Assembly: GCA_017632775.1 (NCBI GenBank)
Contig: JAGBQR010000026.1
Coordinates: 1 to 64,000, forward strand
Source of the DNA: Oscillospiraceae bacterium
GTDB taxonomy: Bacteria > Bacillota > Clostridia > Oscillospirales > Oscillospiraceae
Direction: 5' to 3'
Length of the DNA: 64,000 bases
Shown here: positions 42,738-51,768 of the stretch, in pieces
How positions within the stretch are numbered: position 1 is the first letter of the stretch
Layout of the letters: every line of letters begins with the position of its first letter
Translations under genes and position numbers: made by a program
The notes under the pieces: generated by a model
What the model was told of the DNA's origin: nothing
Databases searched by the model: none
Seen by the model: only the letters and a program-made list of their open reading frames with translations

Positions 42738-43751
42738 TTACTCTGTCAGGTCAGAGACGCTTTCGCCTTCCTGCAGCTCACCATGGACCACGAACCGGTC
42801 GATGAGCGCGGTGCGGGGACTTTCGATCAGCTCGACAAGCCGGGCAGACGCTTCCCTGCCGATCGACGTGGTGTTCTGACGCCAGGTGGTGAGTTTCGGA
42901 CTGACTACTTCGGAGAGGTGGATCCCGTCGTAGCCGACAGCGGAAATATCCTCCGGTATGCGAAGGCCGGACTCGACGATCGCATTGAATCCGCCAATGT
43001 AGGAAAAGTCATCCGGGAAGAAGATGCAGTCCGGACGCTCCGGAAGGGAAAGAAGACGTCGTGCCGCTTCATAACTCCCCTGCGCATCGTGATACGCCGA
43101 CTGGATCACATATTCCTGAGGGACTTCTACCCCGAGGGAAGCGCAGGTCCGATGGAAGCCGGTGAGCCGGTTTTCCGTGACAGCCGTCAGCTCTCCGTGG
43201 ATAAAAGCCAGTTTCCGGTGACCTTTTCCAACTGCGTGGCGGACCAGGTTTTCCATCCCGGCCACATTGTCGCTCATGATGGAGATCCGGCCGTTGAACA
43301 TATGATCGATCGTTACAACCGGGATATCTGATTCCACCAGTTCGACGACCATGGGATCCGCAAAGTCCACGGAAGCAATGATCACACCGTCCACACCGCG
43401 ATAGCGGCAGTGCTGCAGATAGCTGCTCGGCGTATCCCCGATGTTCCGGTTGATGAAAGTGATGTCATAGCCCCGGAGCTCAGCCTCCACGCGGATGCTG
43501 TCCAGAATGGTAGAGAAATATTCATGGGCGAGACCGCTGTTTCTCGGATCCACGAACAGCACACCGATATTGTAGGTACGGTTCGTGCGGAGAGCCCGGG
43601 CAGCAGCATTGGTCATATAGCCCATCTCCTCGGCGACCCGGCGGATCTTCTCTGCCGTATCACGCCCGATATCGCTCTGACCGCTGAGCGCTTTGCTTAC
43701 AGTTGCCACAGAGACACCGCAGCGCAGCGCGATATCCTTCATGGAAACCAC
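42738..43751 (-). CDS. LacI-family transcriptional regulator
   Basis: A 337-residue regulator. The N-terminal HTH reads M-K-D-I-A-L-R-C-G-V-S-V-A-T-V-S-K-A-L and is followed by a hinge, A-A-R-A-L-R-T-N-R-T. The C-terminal periplasmic-binding-like domain contains V-D-G-V-I-I-A-S and I-P-V-V-T-I-D-H. The start is GTG at 43751 with AGGAGGG 7-8 bases upstream; a TTG at 43757 is too close to it. It is first in the transporter operon and divergent from cellobiose phosphorylase. Three AAnCGnTT operator candidates lie between them. It probably represses both operons until a beta-glucoside inducer appears. Confidence 0.9.
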   Translation of the reverse strand: MVSMKDIALRCGVSVATVSKALSGQSDIGRDTAEKIRRVAEEMGYMTNAAARALRTNRTYNIGVLFVDPRNSGLAHEYFSTILDSIRVEAELRGYDITFINRNIGDTPSSYLQHCRYRGVDGVIIASVDFADPMVVELVESDIPVVTIDHMFNGRISIMSDNVAGMENLVRHAVGKGHRKLAFIHGELTAVTENRLTGFHRTCASLGVEVPQEYVIQSAYHDAQGSYEAARRLLSLPERPDCIFFPDDFSYIGGFNAIVESGLRIPEDISAVGYDGIHLSEVVSPKLTTWRQNTTSIGREASARLVELIESPRTALIDRFVVHGELQEGESVSDLTE

Positions 43752-44161
43752 GGGCAAGCCCTCCTATTACGTAATCGTTTTCGCTAAGATGAAAATAGCA
43801 AGTTTTTCTGTGAATTGCAAGCGCTTTTTGATAAAAAACACAATTTTGTTTGATTTGTACAGGCCTGTCTGTGTTTTTTTGGTTACTTTTCACAACAGTG
43901 GTGTAAAGGTAGACTTCCTCCAAGTCTGTCGTTTTCTGAAGCCAAACTGCGGAAGTCGTAAAAATATAATTGAATTCGCAAATTAGTGCTTGATTTTGCG
44001 TCAATTCTGATATATCCTCTATTCTTGAAGATACTTAAACGATTTCTTTATTCGTTCAGAGGGATTCCTTCTCAGAAAGCTGTTCCGGGAGGACTTCACT
44101 GATTCTGAGCGTTTATGCTTACACTGTCTGTGTTTATACTAACAGGAAAAGAGGACTGACC
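43752..44161. other. Divergent control region of the cellobiose locus
   Basis: 410 bases without a gene. LacI-type operator cores AAnCGnTT occur at 43773-43780 (AATCGTTT), 43819-43826 (AAGCGCTT) and 44037-44044 (AAACGATT). An additional palindrome, AGACTT-CCTCC-AAGTCT, lies at 43911-43927. The region is AT-rich and must hold both promoters, but I could not fix their hexamers with confidence. Confidence 0.6.
43819..43826. promoter_or_regulatory. Candidate LacI-family operator core
   Basis: AAGCGCTT, a perfect palindrome fitting AAnCGnTT, inside TTGCAAGCGCTTTTTG. It is the best of three matches in the divergent region. Confidence 0.55.
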
Positions 44162-46597
44162 ATGCGTTTCGGATATTTCGACGATGAGCGAAGAGAATAT
44201 GTCATCACTTCTCCGCAGACCCCCCTTCCCTGGATCAACTATCTTGGGGTCGAGGATTTCTTTACTCTTGTGAGCAATACCGCGGGGGGCTACAGTTTCT
44301 ACCGCGACGCACGGCTCCGGCGTCTGACCCGCTACCGTTACAACAACTGTCCGCTTGATGCCGACGGCTTTCATTTCTATATCAGGGAAGGGGAAAGCGT
44401 CTGGAATCCCGGCTGGCAGCCTGTTCAGGCAGATCTCGAGCATTACCGCTGCCGTCACGGTCTCGGCTATACTGTGATCGAGGGGGCAAAAAACGGTCTG
44501 CGCGTCTCGCAGGAGATGTTCAATCCGCTTGCGGAGCACTGTCTCCTCATCCGCCTGAAAGTCACAAATGAAACTGCTCTGGCAAAGCGCTTTTCCGTCT
44601 TCCCGTTCATAGAGTTCTGTCTCTGGGATGCAGTGGACGATTCCTCCAATTTCCAGCGAAACTATTCCACCGGAGAAGTGGAAGTCACTGAAAATGCCAT
44701 TTACCACAAAACAGAATACCGGGAGCGCCGGGATCATTACGCCGTCTTCTGGGCCAACCGCAAGCCGGACGGATTTGACACTTCCCGCGAAGCATTCATA
44801 GGCGTATACGGCAGCCCGGCACACCCCTCCGCGGTCTTCGGAAGCGGCTGCACCGGCAGTACAGCCCATGGCTGGCAGCCGGTCGCAGCCCAGCAGTTCA
44901 ATCTGGAGCTCACCCCCGGAGAAAGCACGAGCCTGCTCTTCGGCCTTGGATATATCGAGAACGAGCGTTCCGCAAAATGGGCTTCTCCCGGTATCATCAA
45001 CAAAGAAAAGGCGGAACGCATGATCGGCGCATGGTCCGACGATTCTGCTTTTGATGCAGGTCTTCAGGCACTGGAAGAGTACTGGAACAGTCTTCTCATG
45101 AAGTATCGCATTTCAAGTGCGGAGGAGAAACTCGACCGCATGGTGAACGTCTGGAATCAGTATCAGTGTATGGTCACGTTCAACATGAGCCGCTCAGCCA
45201 GTTATTTTGAAAGCGGAACCGGGCGCGGTATGGGATTCCGCGATTCCTGCCAGGATCTGCTTGGCTTCGTGCACATGATCCCCGAACGGGCAAGGGAACG
45301 GATCCTGGATATCGCCGCCACCCAGTTCCCGGACGGGAGTGCATACCATCAGTATCAGCCCCTCACCAAGAAAGGCAATCTCGATATCGGCTCCGGATTC
45401 AACGATGATCCGCTCTGGCTGATCGCCGCCGTCGATGCCTATCTTCGGGAAACCGGTGACTGGGAGATCCTGGAAGAGCCGGTGGATTTCGATAATGATC
45501 CCGCTCTTGCCCAGCCCCTGGTCGAACATCTGCGCCGCAGCTTTGCATATACCGAAACCCACCTCGGGCCGCACGGCCTGCCTCTGATCGGGCGCGCAGA
45601 CTGGAATGACTGCCTGAATCTGAACTGTTTTTCCGAACATCCGGGCGAGAGTTTTCAAACCAGCGGCCCCAGTGAAGGCCCTGTTGCAGAGAGCGTGTTC
45701 ATCGCGGGCATGTTTGTGAAGTACGGACGAGCCTGGGCAGAAATCCTTCGCCATATTGGGAAGAACGACGAAGCAGAGGCTGCGGAACATGCCGTGGAAG
45801 CCGTGGAAGCAGCCGTACTGAATGCCGGATGGGATGGAGAATGGTTCCTCCGTGCTTACGATGCTTTCGGTCACGTTGTCGGCGGCAGGGAATGCGAAGA
45901 AGGGCAGATCTTCATCGAACCTCAGGGTATGTGTGTGATGGCCGGCATCGGGAAATCCACCGGGGAAGCGGAAAAGGCCCTCGCCAGTGTCAGGGAGCGT
46001 CTTGATACAAAATACGGCATCGTTCTGCTGCAGCCGCCATATACGCGCTACCACACGGAACTCGGAGAGATTTCCAGTTATCCTCCCGGATATAAGGAGA
46101 ATGCAGCCATCTTCTGCCACAACAATCCATGGATCGTCTGTGCGGAGGCGGAACTGGGCCACGGCGACCGGGCCTTTGAGGTTTACAGGCGTACGGCTCC
46201 GGCTTTCATCGAGGACATCAGCGAGATCCACCGCACAGAACCCTATGTCTACAGTCAGATGATCGCCGGCAAGGATGCTCCGAGCTTCGGAGAAGGAAAG
46301 AACAGCTGGCTCACCGGTACTGCCGCCTGGACGTTCGTAAGCATCTCGCAGGCTATCCTGGGCATAAAACCCACGCTGGACGGGCTGCAGATCGACCCAT
46401 GCATTCCTTCCTCTCTGCAGCATTTCAGCGTCACCCGCCGTTACCGCGGAGCCGTGTATGTGATCGATGTGGAAAATCCGGATGCAGTTCAACACGGAGT
46501 CCGCAAGATCCTTCTCAACGGCAAGCCGGTTCCGGGGACTGTCCTGCCGGTCCAGAAGGAAGGGGAAACAGTAGAGATCCGGGTCATCATGGGATGA
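44162..46597 (+). CDS. cbpA: Cellobiose phosphorylase (GH94)
   Basis: This 811-residue enzyme splits cellobiose with phosphate into glucose 1-phosphate and glucose, saving ATP. Its start, [15 protein letters not shown], is typical, and its length equals clostridial cellobiose phosphorylases. The catalytic acid is Asp483 in [10 protein letters not shown]. Further family blocks are [11 protein letters not shown] and [18 protein letters not shown]. There is no signal peptide. It is divergent from the LacI-transporter-GH5 operon and presumably acts on sugars it imports. Confidence 0.93.
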   Translation: MRFGYFDDERREYVITSPQTPLPWINYLGVEDFFTLVSNTAGGYSFYRDARLRRLTRYRYNNCPLDADGFHFYIREGESVWNPGWQPVQADLEHYRCRHGLGYTVIEGAKNGLRVSQEMFNPLAEHCLLIRLKVTNETALAKRFSVFPFIEFCLWDAVDDSSNFQRNYSTGEVEVTENAIYHKTEYRERRDHYAVFWANRKPDGFDTSREAFIGVYGSPAHPSAVFGSGCTGSTAHGWQPVAAQQFNLELTPGESTSLLFGLGYIENERSAKWASPGIINKEKAERMIGAWSDDSAFDAGLQALEEYWNSLLMKYRISSAEEKLDRMVNVWNQYQCMVTFNMSRSASYFESGTGRGMGFRDSCQDLLGFVHMIPERARERILDIAATQFPDGSAYHQYQPLTKKGNLDIGSGFNDDPLWLIAAVDAYLRETGDWEILEEPVDFDNDPALAQPLVEHLRRSFAYTETHLGPHGLPLIGRADWNDCLNLNCFSEHPGESFQTSGPSEGPVAESVFIAGMFVKYGRAWAEILRHIGKNDEAEAAEHAVEAVEAAVLNAGWDGEWFLRAYDAFGHVVGGRECEEGQIFIEPQGMCVMAGIGKSTGEAEKALASVRERLDTKYGIVLLQPPYTRYHTELGEISSYPPGYKENAAIFCHNNPWIVCAEAELGHGDRAFEVYRRTAPAFIEDISEIHRTEPYVYSQMIAGKDAPSFGEGKNSWLTGTAAWTFVSISQAILGIKPTLDGLQIDPCIPSSLQHFSVTRRYRGAVYVIDVENPDAVQHGVRKILLNGKPVPGTVLPVQKEGETVEIRVIMG

Positions 46598-46676
46598 TCC
46601 GCTCTCATTGAAAAGGACCGCGAAAAGGCTGTGCCTTTCGAGGTCCCTTTTCTCTATCCTGTGACAATACTCTGTC

Positions 46677-46705
46677 TTGTGAACCCTTCCGCGTCCTGTT
46701 ATAAT
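46677..46705 (+). promoter_or_regulatory. Promoter of the AlkZ-related gene
   Basis: TTGTGA (46677-46682), a 17-base spacer and TATAAT (46700-46705). Confidence 0.65.
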
Positions 46706-46745
46706 CGTTCCATCAAACCAGAGTTTATTCCGTGGAGGCTGCACC

Positions 46746-47444
46746 ATGGCTTATGATTTTACCGTCCGGACAAAGCAGGATCTTGTCTCCGCTGTTGAAA
46801 TATACGGCATCGTGCCTTATTTTTCCACTTCTATCCCCGGCTTTTCTCTTCAGGAGCATTGTTCTCCCAATATTCTCTTCTCCGATTCCGGGGAGGATAC
46901 CTGGGCGTGGAAAGGTCCCGTGATCCGGGAGACCGGCTGCGCCTACGGCAAATTTTTCGAGAAAAAGTCCGCTTATGTCCGCCGTGACCTCTTTTATGAC
47001 CTGGCCAATTACCGGCGCGACGGATATGACTTCGACGCGCTATGGGACGAAGGTCTTGCCCGCTATGCCGACAAAGAACTTTACGATCTGATCGACGAGA
47101 ACGCCCCGATCCTTTCAAAGGACCTGCGTCAGCTCGGAGGTTATGCCTACACCGGACGCCGGCAGAAAATCGAGGGAAAGAAAGGCTTCGATCCGTCCTT
47201 GAACCGGCTGCAGGAGCATTGCTATGTGATCATTCGGGATTTCATCTATACAATCGATCTCCACGGTATCCGCCGCGGATGGGGTGTGGCCCAGTACAGC
47301 ACACCGGAAAAGGAAATGGGTCCGGATTTTTCCGAGAAAGCTTATTCCCGCTCCCCGGAAGAATCCTATGAGCGGCTTCTGGATCATCTGACCAGTCTTT
47401 TTCCCGAAGCGCCGGAAAAAGCTTTGAAGCGGTTTCTGCACTGA
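46746..47444 (+). CDS. AlkZ-related conserved protein
   Basis: A 232-residue cytosolic protein. It shows G-I-V-P-Y-F-S-T-S-I-P-G-F-S-L-Q-E-H near the N-terminus, then W-A-W-K-G-P-V-I-R, C-A-Y-G-K-F-F, N-Y-R-R-D-G-Y-D-F-D and G-W-G-V-A-Q-Y-S-T-P-E. I believe this pattern belongs to the family labelled AlkZ-related, found widely in Firmicutes without a proven activity. The AlkZ DNA glycosylase catalytic Gln-x-Gln motif is not evident. GTGGAGG precedes the ATG. The gene is monocistronic. Confidence 0.65.
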   Translation: MAYDFTVRTKQDLVSAVEIYGIVPYFSTSIPGFSLQEHCSPNILFSDSGEDTWAWKGPVIRETGCAYGKFFEKKSAYVRRDLFYDLANYRRDGYDFDALWDEGLARYADKELYDLIDENAPILSKDLRQLGGYAYTGRRQKIEGKKGFDPSLNRLQEHCYVIIRDFIYTIDLHGIRRGWGVAQYSTPEKEMGPDFSEKAYSRSPEESYERLLDHLTSLFPEAPEKALKRFLH

Positions 47445-47460
47445 ATGCTGCTCTTATACT

Positions 47461-47503
47461 GAAAAGAGATGGACAAGGAATCACGCCATGTCCATCTCTT
47501 TTC
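47461..47503. terminator. Terminator between the AlkZ-related and MutT genes
   Basis: GAAAAGAGATGGAC pairs with GTCCATCTCTTTTC, followed by TTCTTTTC. The right half lies within the last codons of the convergent MutT gene. Confidence 0.7.
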
Positions 47504-47894
47504 TTCTTTTCATGATCTCTTTCAGTTTTTCGATCACCACGCGGTCCGCAGGAAGCCACTCAATATCTTCAAATTCCTCGGGTTTGATCCACCGTGCTGC
47601 CTCGTGCTCCTTCAGCACCGGCGCTCCGCTCCGGATCTTCGAAAGAAAACACTGCATGCTCAGGTGAAAAGACCGATAGTCCATCTCCACCGTAACGAGG
47701 TGCTCTCCGACATCGATCTCCATTTCCAGTTCTTCCCGGATCTCTCTCCGGAGTGCCTGCTGCGCGTTTTCCCCCGGTTCGATTTTTCCTCCAGGGAACT
47801 CCCATCCGTCCTTGAATTCCCCATATCCGCGCTGTGTAGCCAGGATCTGTTCTCCCTCATGGATGACCGCTGCCACGACCTGTATCGTCTTCAT
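47481..47894 (-). CDS. mutT: MutT-type (deoxy)nucleoside triphosphate pyrophosphohydrolase
   Basis: This 137-residue Nudix enzyme probably removes oxidised nucleotides such as 8-oxo-dGTP. The complete Nudix box is G-G-K-I-E-P-G-E-N-A-Q-Q-A-L-R-R-E-I-R-E-E-L (residues about 34-55). The start M-K-T-I-Q-V-V-A-A-V-I and the W-L-P-A-D C-terminal block are typical of MutT/CTP pyrophosphohydrolase. The substrate is inferred from the subfamily only. Confidence 0.9.
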   Translation of the reverse strand: MKTIQVVAAVIHEGEQILATQRGYGEFKDGWEFPGGKIEPGENAQQALRREIREELEMEIDVGEHLVTVEMDYRSFHLSMQCFLSKIRSGAPVLKEHEAARWIKPEEFEDIEWLPADRVVIEKLKEIMKRRKEMDMA

Positions 47895-47930
47895 TCTTCT
47901 CCCCCGATTCCCGCCGCCTTTTCCCGGCTT

Positions 47931-48953
47931 TCACCGGGAAGTATGCTCAGCCAGTGTTTTCAGCAGCCACAGCCCGGTCGCATTATAATCCTTTTCCTCA
48001 AAACCGCTGTATTTCAACACATCTGAGCGGAGTGTCGAACAGGGTTCCGCAGCATTGGAGAAGGACCACATGCAGTACGAAATGTTTTCACTCTCCAGCA
48101 GATCGATCCACAGATCAGCGCTTTCCAAATCCCGCGGGAATCCGCCGGAGGATGCCGTGACCCCGAACTCCGTGACAAAGACCGGCAATCCTTTCCGACT
48201 GACTTCTTCGACCATATCGCGCACCGCCTGCCCGTGGCTGGCAGCATAGAAGTGCAGTGTATAAAGGATGTTTTCAAATAGAAGAGGATCTTCTGCGACC
48301 GTATACAGATCCTTCGACCAGTCCGGGTTACCAACTATGATGACAGAATCCGGATCTTTTTCACGTATCACAGGGATGATCTGTTCCGCATAGGTTTTCA
48401 CGGTCTGCCAATCCACTCCGTTGGGTTCATTGCAGATCTCATACAGAACATTGCTGTATCCGCTGTACTTCTCCGCTGTTTCCGCAAAGAAATCCTTTGC
48501 CTCATCTATATAGGTGTTCGGGTCTCCATCACTGAGGATGTGCCAGTCGATCAGCACATACATATCCTGTTTCCGGGCATATTCGACCCCGTTCGCGATA
48601 TCCTGTTTATGACGGTCTCTGTTGCCCCCGGTGCAGTAGCCGACGATCCCCGTCCCATACGTATACATGGCGAGCCGGATCAGGTTGACTCCGTCTTTCT
48701 CCGACAGCTCCCGAAAAAGCGCCTCATTGATAAAGGATTCCGCTGTGATCAGCCCATTGGTGCTGACACCGCGGAGCATGACCGGTTCTCCGCTTTCCGA
48801 ACACAGTTTGCCGTTTATGACCTGAAGCCGGCCGCAGGATGACGGACGGGCTCTGCCGTCGTTGTATACATTCTGCGTGCTTTTTCCCGCACATCCTGCC
48901 AGGATCATCATGATCAAGGACACTGCAACCAAAAGAGCCCCCGCCTTTTTCAT
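47931..48953 (-). CDS. Surface GH5 endoglucanase lipoprotein
   Basis: A 340-residue GH5 enzyme. ATG 48953 gives a signal peptide ending M-I-L-A-G-C, a lipobox, so it is anchored outside. After L-Q-V-I-N-G-K-L and V-M-L-R-G-V-S-T-N-G the barrel shows I-D-W-H-I-L, then the acid/base Glu in Y-E-I-C-N-E-P-N-G and the nucleophile Glu in P-V-F-V-T-E-F-G-V. This matches GH5_2-type endo-beta-1,4-glucanases. Extracellular cleavage would supply oligomers for the nearby transporter. Confidence 0.9.
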   Translation of the reverse strand: MKKAGALLVAVSLIMMILAGCAGKSTQNVYNDGRARPSSCGRLQVINGKLCSESGEPVMLRGVSTNGLITAESFINEALFRELSEKDGVNLIRLAMYTYGTGIVGYCTGGNRDRHKQDIANGVEYARKQDMYVLIDWHILSDGDPNTYIDEAKDFFAETAEKYSGYSNVLYEICNEPNGVDWQTVKTYAEQIIPVIREKDPDSVIIVGNPDWSKDLYTVAEDPLLFENILYTLHFYAASHGQAVRDMVEEVSRKGLPVFVTEFGVTASSGGFPRDLESADLWIDLLESENISYCMWSFSNAAEPCSTLRSDVLKYSGFEEKDYNATGLWLLKTLAEHTSR

Positions 48954-49195
48954 TCCGGTTTCTCCTGTTCCGCCGTTTTTCTTTCCCATCCCGCGGCTTT
49001 TCTGTATTGTATCCTACGTCCGGGCAAAAAGGAAGCCCTGAACCTGATCATTTCAAAGCCGGGCACAAATACGCAGGCAATGCGGACTGCGACGATCTGG
49101 ATCGGGTCCGGATACGGCTCTGCCCCGTTCTTCCCACGCACACGTGGAAAGCCGGGGCAGATAATCAACTAAAGGTTCCTGTCTTACCAGGCTGT

Positions 49196-49612
49196 TCATT
49201 TTCCGCTGATGACTTCTTTTGCAAAGTCTTCCGCCGCTGCAAGATCGTTTGCATCCGGACGGCCTTTATGCATTCCCTTGAATTCTCCTCTGCAGTGGAA
49301 CTCGCGGTCATCCACAGGGATCCCGATCTTATCGGCTTCCGCTTTCACTTTCTTCCAGGTGGAGTTGAGAAGGGCCGCCGATCCGAAATTCACGATCCGG
49401 CCGACTTTGCTTTTGTCCAGCCTCCGGATAAATTCCCGGACTTCGGGATCGATGCTGAAAGCGTAATATGAATTGCCCAAGAACAGGATATCCACCGGCT
49501 CATCAACAGGAACATCCAGCGGGAGCGCCTGAACTCCTGCGGCCTGCGCCACGGCTTCCGCAAGACGTTTGGTATTGCCGGTCTTTGTATAATATCTTAC
49601 TGCGATCGTCAC
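49196..49612 (-). CDS. Flavodoxin family protein
   Basis: A 138-residue FMN-binding redox carrier. The phosphate loop is Y-Y-T-K-T-G-N-T-K-R-L-A (residues 7-18), a T/S-x-T-G-x-T pattern. I-L-F-L-G-N-S-Y-Y-A-F and G-S-A-A-L-L-N line the flavin ring. It is the last gene of the OhrR/Gpx/MBL-rubredoxin operon, 18 bases after the rubredoxin fusion, and is probably its redox partner. Confidence 0.88.
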   Translation of the reverse strand: MTIAVRYYTKTGNTKRLAEAVAQAAGVQALPLDVPVDEPVDILFLGNSYYAFSIDPEVREFIRRLDKSKVGRIVNFGSAALLNSTWKKVKAEADKIGIPVDDREFHCRGEFKGMHKGRPDANDLAAAEDFAKEVISGK

Positions 49613-49630
49613 TGCTGTGCTCCTTCCCTC

Positions 49631-50566
49631 TCAGGCCTTGTTGAACTTGTCTTTCCCCTGCCTGCAGCGAGGACATTTCCAGTCATCCGGAAGCTCTTCG
49701 AAAACAGTTCCATCATGCTCCGCAGGATCATAGACATATCCGCAGACCGAGCATACATATTTCCCGGTGGCCTGTTTGATCATAATTTCACCCACAGGTC
49801 TGCTCTCCGGTGGATCGTCCAGATCAACAACTTTTTTGCCTTCCAGATTCTCATAGCCCAGAGGTGTATGCGTGGAAAGATATACCGTGGGGTGACTTCC
49901 AATGAACTCCCGAACTGCGTCAAGCGTCTTTCTGGCGGCTCCGATGTTCTCATATACGATGGAGAGCCTGTTCGCATACAGCGCTTCGTCCGTATAGGTC
50001 ACGTCTCCGTGGATCATGTAATAAAGGCCGCCGTCTTCCACTATCACGATGCTGTTGCCGGTCGTATGGCCTTTCGCCTCGATGTAGCGTACACCGTCCG
50101 CAATCACCTGACTTTTCTCAAAGTTGGCATACGGTCCGTCGGTGAACTCCACCGGGACCACATTCGGGCAGAGCTTCAGTTCATCCGCTTTAGCTTCTTC
50201 GGCAGACGCATAGATCTCTGCATTCGGGAAATGCCGAAGTTCCCCGGTATGATCGGCATGCTTATGTGTGATCAGGATCTTCGTGACCTGTTCCGGCCGA
50301 TACCCGGCCTCAGCCAGAGCATCCACATAATTCCGGACTCTGCTTCCCATGTAGATAAGCGTGTTTTCATCCGGTACCGCATCCGGAACCTCCGCAGGCA
50401 TTCCCGTGTCCACAAGGATCACCTCGCTGCCGGTATCGATCACAAAGTTCTGCAGGCTGGACCGATACAGTTTCTTCGGATCGATCCCTTCCTTTCCTTC
50501 TCCGCCGAAGGCAAGAGCCTGCGTCATAAATCCGTTGTCATAGAGCTTTACCGCTTTGATCTCCAT
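49631..50566 (-). CDS. Metallo-beta-lactamase-fold enzyme fused to rubredoxin
   Basis: A 311-residue fusion. Residues 1-250 form an MBL fold similar to N-acyl-homoserine lactonases and glyoxalase II. The ligands are H-K-H-A-D-H, then His in K-G-H-T-T-G-N, Asp in I-H-G-D-V-T-Y and His in L-S-T-H-T-P-L-G. Flavodiiron proteins instead have H-x-E-x-D-H, so this is not a canonical oxygen-reducing diiron site. Residues about 262-311 are a rubredoxin with C-S-V-C-G-Y and C-P-R-C-R iron ligands. Operon partners are flavodoxin and glutathione peroxidase. A thiol or persulfide redox reaction is conceivable but unproven. Confidence 0.88.
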   Translation of the reverse strand: MEIKAVKLYDNGFMTQALAFGGEGKEGIDPKKLYRSSLQNFVIDTGSEVILVDTGMPAEVPDAVPDENTLIYMGSRVRNYVDALAEAGYRPEQVTKILITHKHADHTGELRHFPNAEIYASAEEAKADELKLCPNVVPVEFTDGPYANFEKSQVIADGVRYIEAKGHTTGNSIVIVEDGGLYYMIHGDVTYTDEALYANRLSIVYENIGAARKTLDAVREFIGSHPTVYLSTHTPLGYENLEGKKVVDLDDPPESRPVGEIMIKQATGKYVCSVCGYVYDPAEHDGTVFEELPDDWKCPRCRQGKDKFNKA

Positions 50567-50601
50567 ATTTTTCTCCTTCCGTATGCCCTGTCCGGCTGTT
50601 C

Positions 50602-51159
50602 TCAGGCCTTCTTCTCCAGCTCGGCAGCAACTGCCGCGCGGACATCCTTCATATCCACCGTAGGTTCGAACCGTGCAATGACGTTCCCTTCACGATTCAC
50701 AAGGAACTTTGTAAAATTCCAGCCGATATAGGTCTTATCTCCGAAAGTCCTGTTGTTCATGTCGGCGAATTTTTTCAATGCCGCGTTCTTCAAGCCTCTG
50801 CCGAAGCCGACAAACGGCTTTTCTGAAGCGAGCCATGCAAACAGCGGATCGGCATTCTCTCCGTTCACATCGATCTTGGCAAACTGCGGGAATTCCGTTC
50901 CGAACTTCAGGGTGCAGAACTCGTGGATCTCATCCTCCGTTCCGGGTGCCTGATTTGCAAACTGGTTGCAGGGGAAGTCCAGGATCTCAAGCCCTTTCTC
51001 TTTGAATTCTTTGTACATGGCCTCCAGCGGATCATAATGCGGGGTGAATCCGCAGCCTGTTGCCGTGTTGACGATCAGGAGCACTTTGTCCTGATATTCT
51101 GACAGGCTAACATCGTTGCCCTGTCTGTCTTTTACTGTAAAATCATAAACCGTCTTCAT
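50602..51159 (-). CDS. Glutathione peroxidase family protein
   Basis: A 185-residue thiol peroxidase. The peroxidatic Cys is in [12 protein letters not shown]. The family's Gln is in F-P-C-N-Q-F, and the Trp in [10 protein letters not shown] completes the catalytic set. It uses Cys, not selenocysteine. Bacterial homologues usually take electrons from thioredoxin rather than glutathione. ATG 51159 follows AAAGGAG; the longer frame is rejected. It is directly downstream of a MarR/OhrR-type gene. Confidence 0.93.
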   Translation of the reverse strand: MKTVYDFTVKDRQGNDVSLSEYQDKVLLIVNTATGCGFTPHYDPLEAMYKEFKEKGLEILDFPCNQFANQAPGTEDEIHEFCTLKFGTEFPQFAKIDVNGENADPLFAWLASEKPFVGFGRGLKNAALKKFADMNNRTFGDKTYIGWNFTKFLVNREGNVIARFEPTVDMKDVRAAVAAELEKKA

Positions 51160-51175
51160 TTTTCGCTTCTCCTTT

Positions 51176-51628
51176 TCATTTTCTTTTTTTGCTGTTCTGG
51201 TTTTCCAGGAGTTCATAAAGCAGCGTGTAAAGCATCTGCGCCTTTTCCGGCTCCAGATCGATACATCCGGCTACTTTCCCCGGAACATCTTTGGCTTTTT
51301 CCTGCAGGGCTCTTCCTTCATCGGTGAGAGTGATCAGGACCACACGGTCATCTTCCCCGCTCCGCTTTCTTTCAACATATCCCTCCTGCTGCATTTTCTT
51401 CAGCAGAGGCGAAAGCGTCCCGTTATCCAGCATCAGCCTGTCGCAGATCTCACCGACTGTGATCCCGTCTTTCTCCCACAGTACCAGAAAGACGAGATAC
51501 TGGGTGTAGGTAAGGCCGAGAGGCTTCAGATACGGTGTATAGAGGCTGACAACACTTCTGGATGCAGCATAAAGCGGAAAACAGAGCTGATTCGCCAGCT
51601 TCATAGCTTCATGATAATCAAAGTCCAA
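51176..51628 (-). CDS. MarR-family regulator, OhrR-like
   Basis: A 150-residue winged-helix regulator. Near the N-terminus N-Q-L-C-F-P-L-Y-A-A-S-R contains the single reactive Cys of OhrR peroxide sensors, and G-L-T-Y-T-Q-Y-L-V-F follows as in OhrR. The wing is R-K-R-S-G-E-D-D-R-V-V-L-I-T-L-T. The start is TTG at 51628, set by GGGGAGGG 7 bases upstream; an earlier TTG at 51634 overlaps that site. A perfect inverted repeat covers its promoter. Oxidation probably releases repression of the redox operon. Confidence 0.88.
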   Translation of the reverse strand: MDFDYHEAMKLANQLCFPLYAASRSVVSLYTPYLKPLGLTYTQYLVFLVLWEKDGITVGEICDRLMLDNGTLSPLLKKMQQEGYVERKRSGEDDRVVLITLTDEGRALQEKAKDVPGKVAGCIDLEPEKAQMLYTLLYELLENQNSKKRK

Positions 51629-51657
51629 ACACAATCCCTCCCCAATTTCCTTTGAAA

Positions 51658-51683
51658 CAATTATATTTTATCAAATATAATTG
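51658..51683. promoter_or_regulatory. Operator of the OhrR-like regulator
   Basis: CAATTATATTT and AAATATAATTG form a perfect 11-base inverted repeat around 4 bases. It covers the -10 and most of the spacer of the operon promoter. AT-rich inverted repeats of this kind are typical OhrR sites. Confidence 0.8.
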
Positions 51684-51693
51684 AGCATGTCAA
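51665..51693 (-). promoter_or_regulatory. Promoter of the OhrR-Gpx-MBL-rubredoxin-flavodoxin operon
   Basis: On the minus strand TTGACA (51693-51688), a 17-base spacer and TAAAAT (51670-51665). Confidence 0.8.
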
Positions 51694-51718
51694 GAGGCTT
51701 TGCAAATGACAAAGCCTC
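51694..51718. repeat. Inverted repeat downstream of the ArsR-DUF2087 gene
   Basis: GAGGCTTTG and CAAAGCCTC around 7 bases, abutting the -35 of the next operon. It probably ends the ArsR transcript, although the T-run is weak. Confidence 0.5.
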
Positions 51719-51768
51719 CTGAAGCAGATTTTTTCTTTTTTGTACGGAACATTTACGCCGTTTCTTAT

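Noticed and set aside
45194..46747. Minus-strand frame opposite cellobiose phosphorylase
   Set aside because: It lies fully inside GH94 coding sequence with no start signal or motif.
48950..49168. 72-codon minus-strand frame between flavodoxin and GH5 genes
   Set aside because: No Shine-Dalgarno and no domain; it overlaps the GH5 start region.
49631..50566. Flavodiiron oxygen reductase
   Set aside because: Rubredoxin and nearby flavodoxin suggested it, but the metal motif is H-x-H-x-D-H rather than H-x-E-x-D-H.
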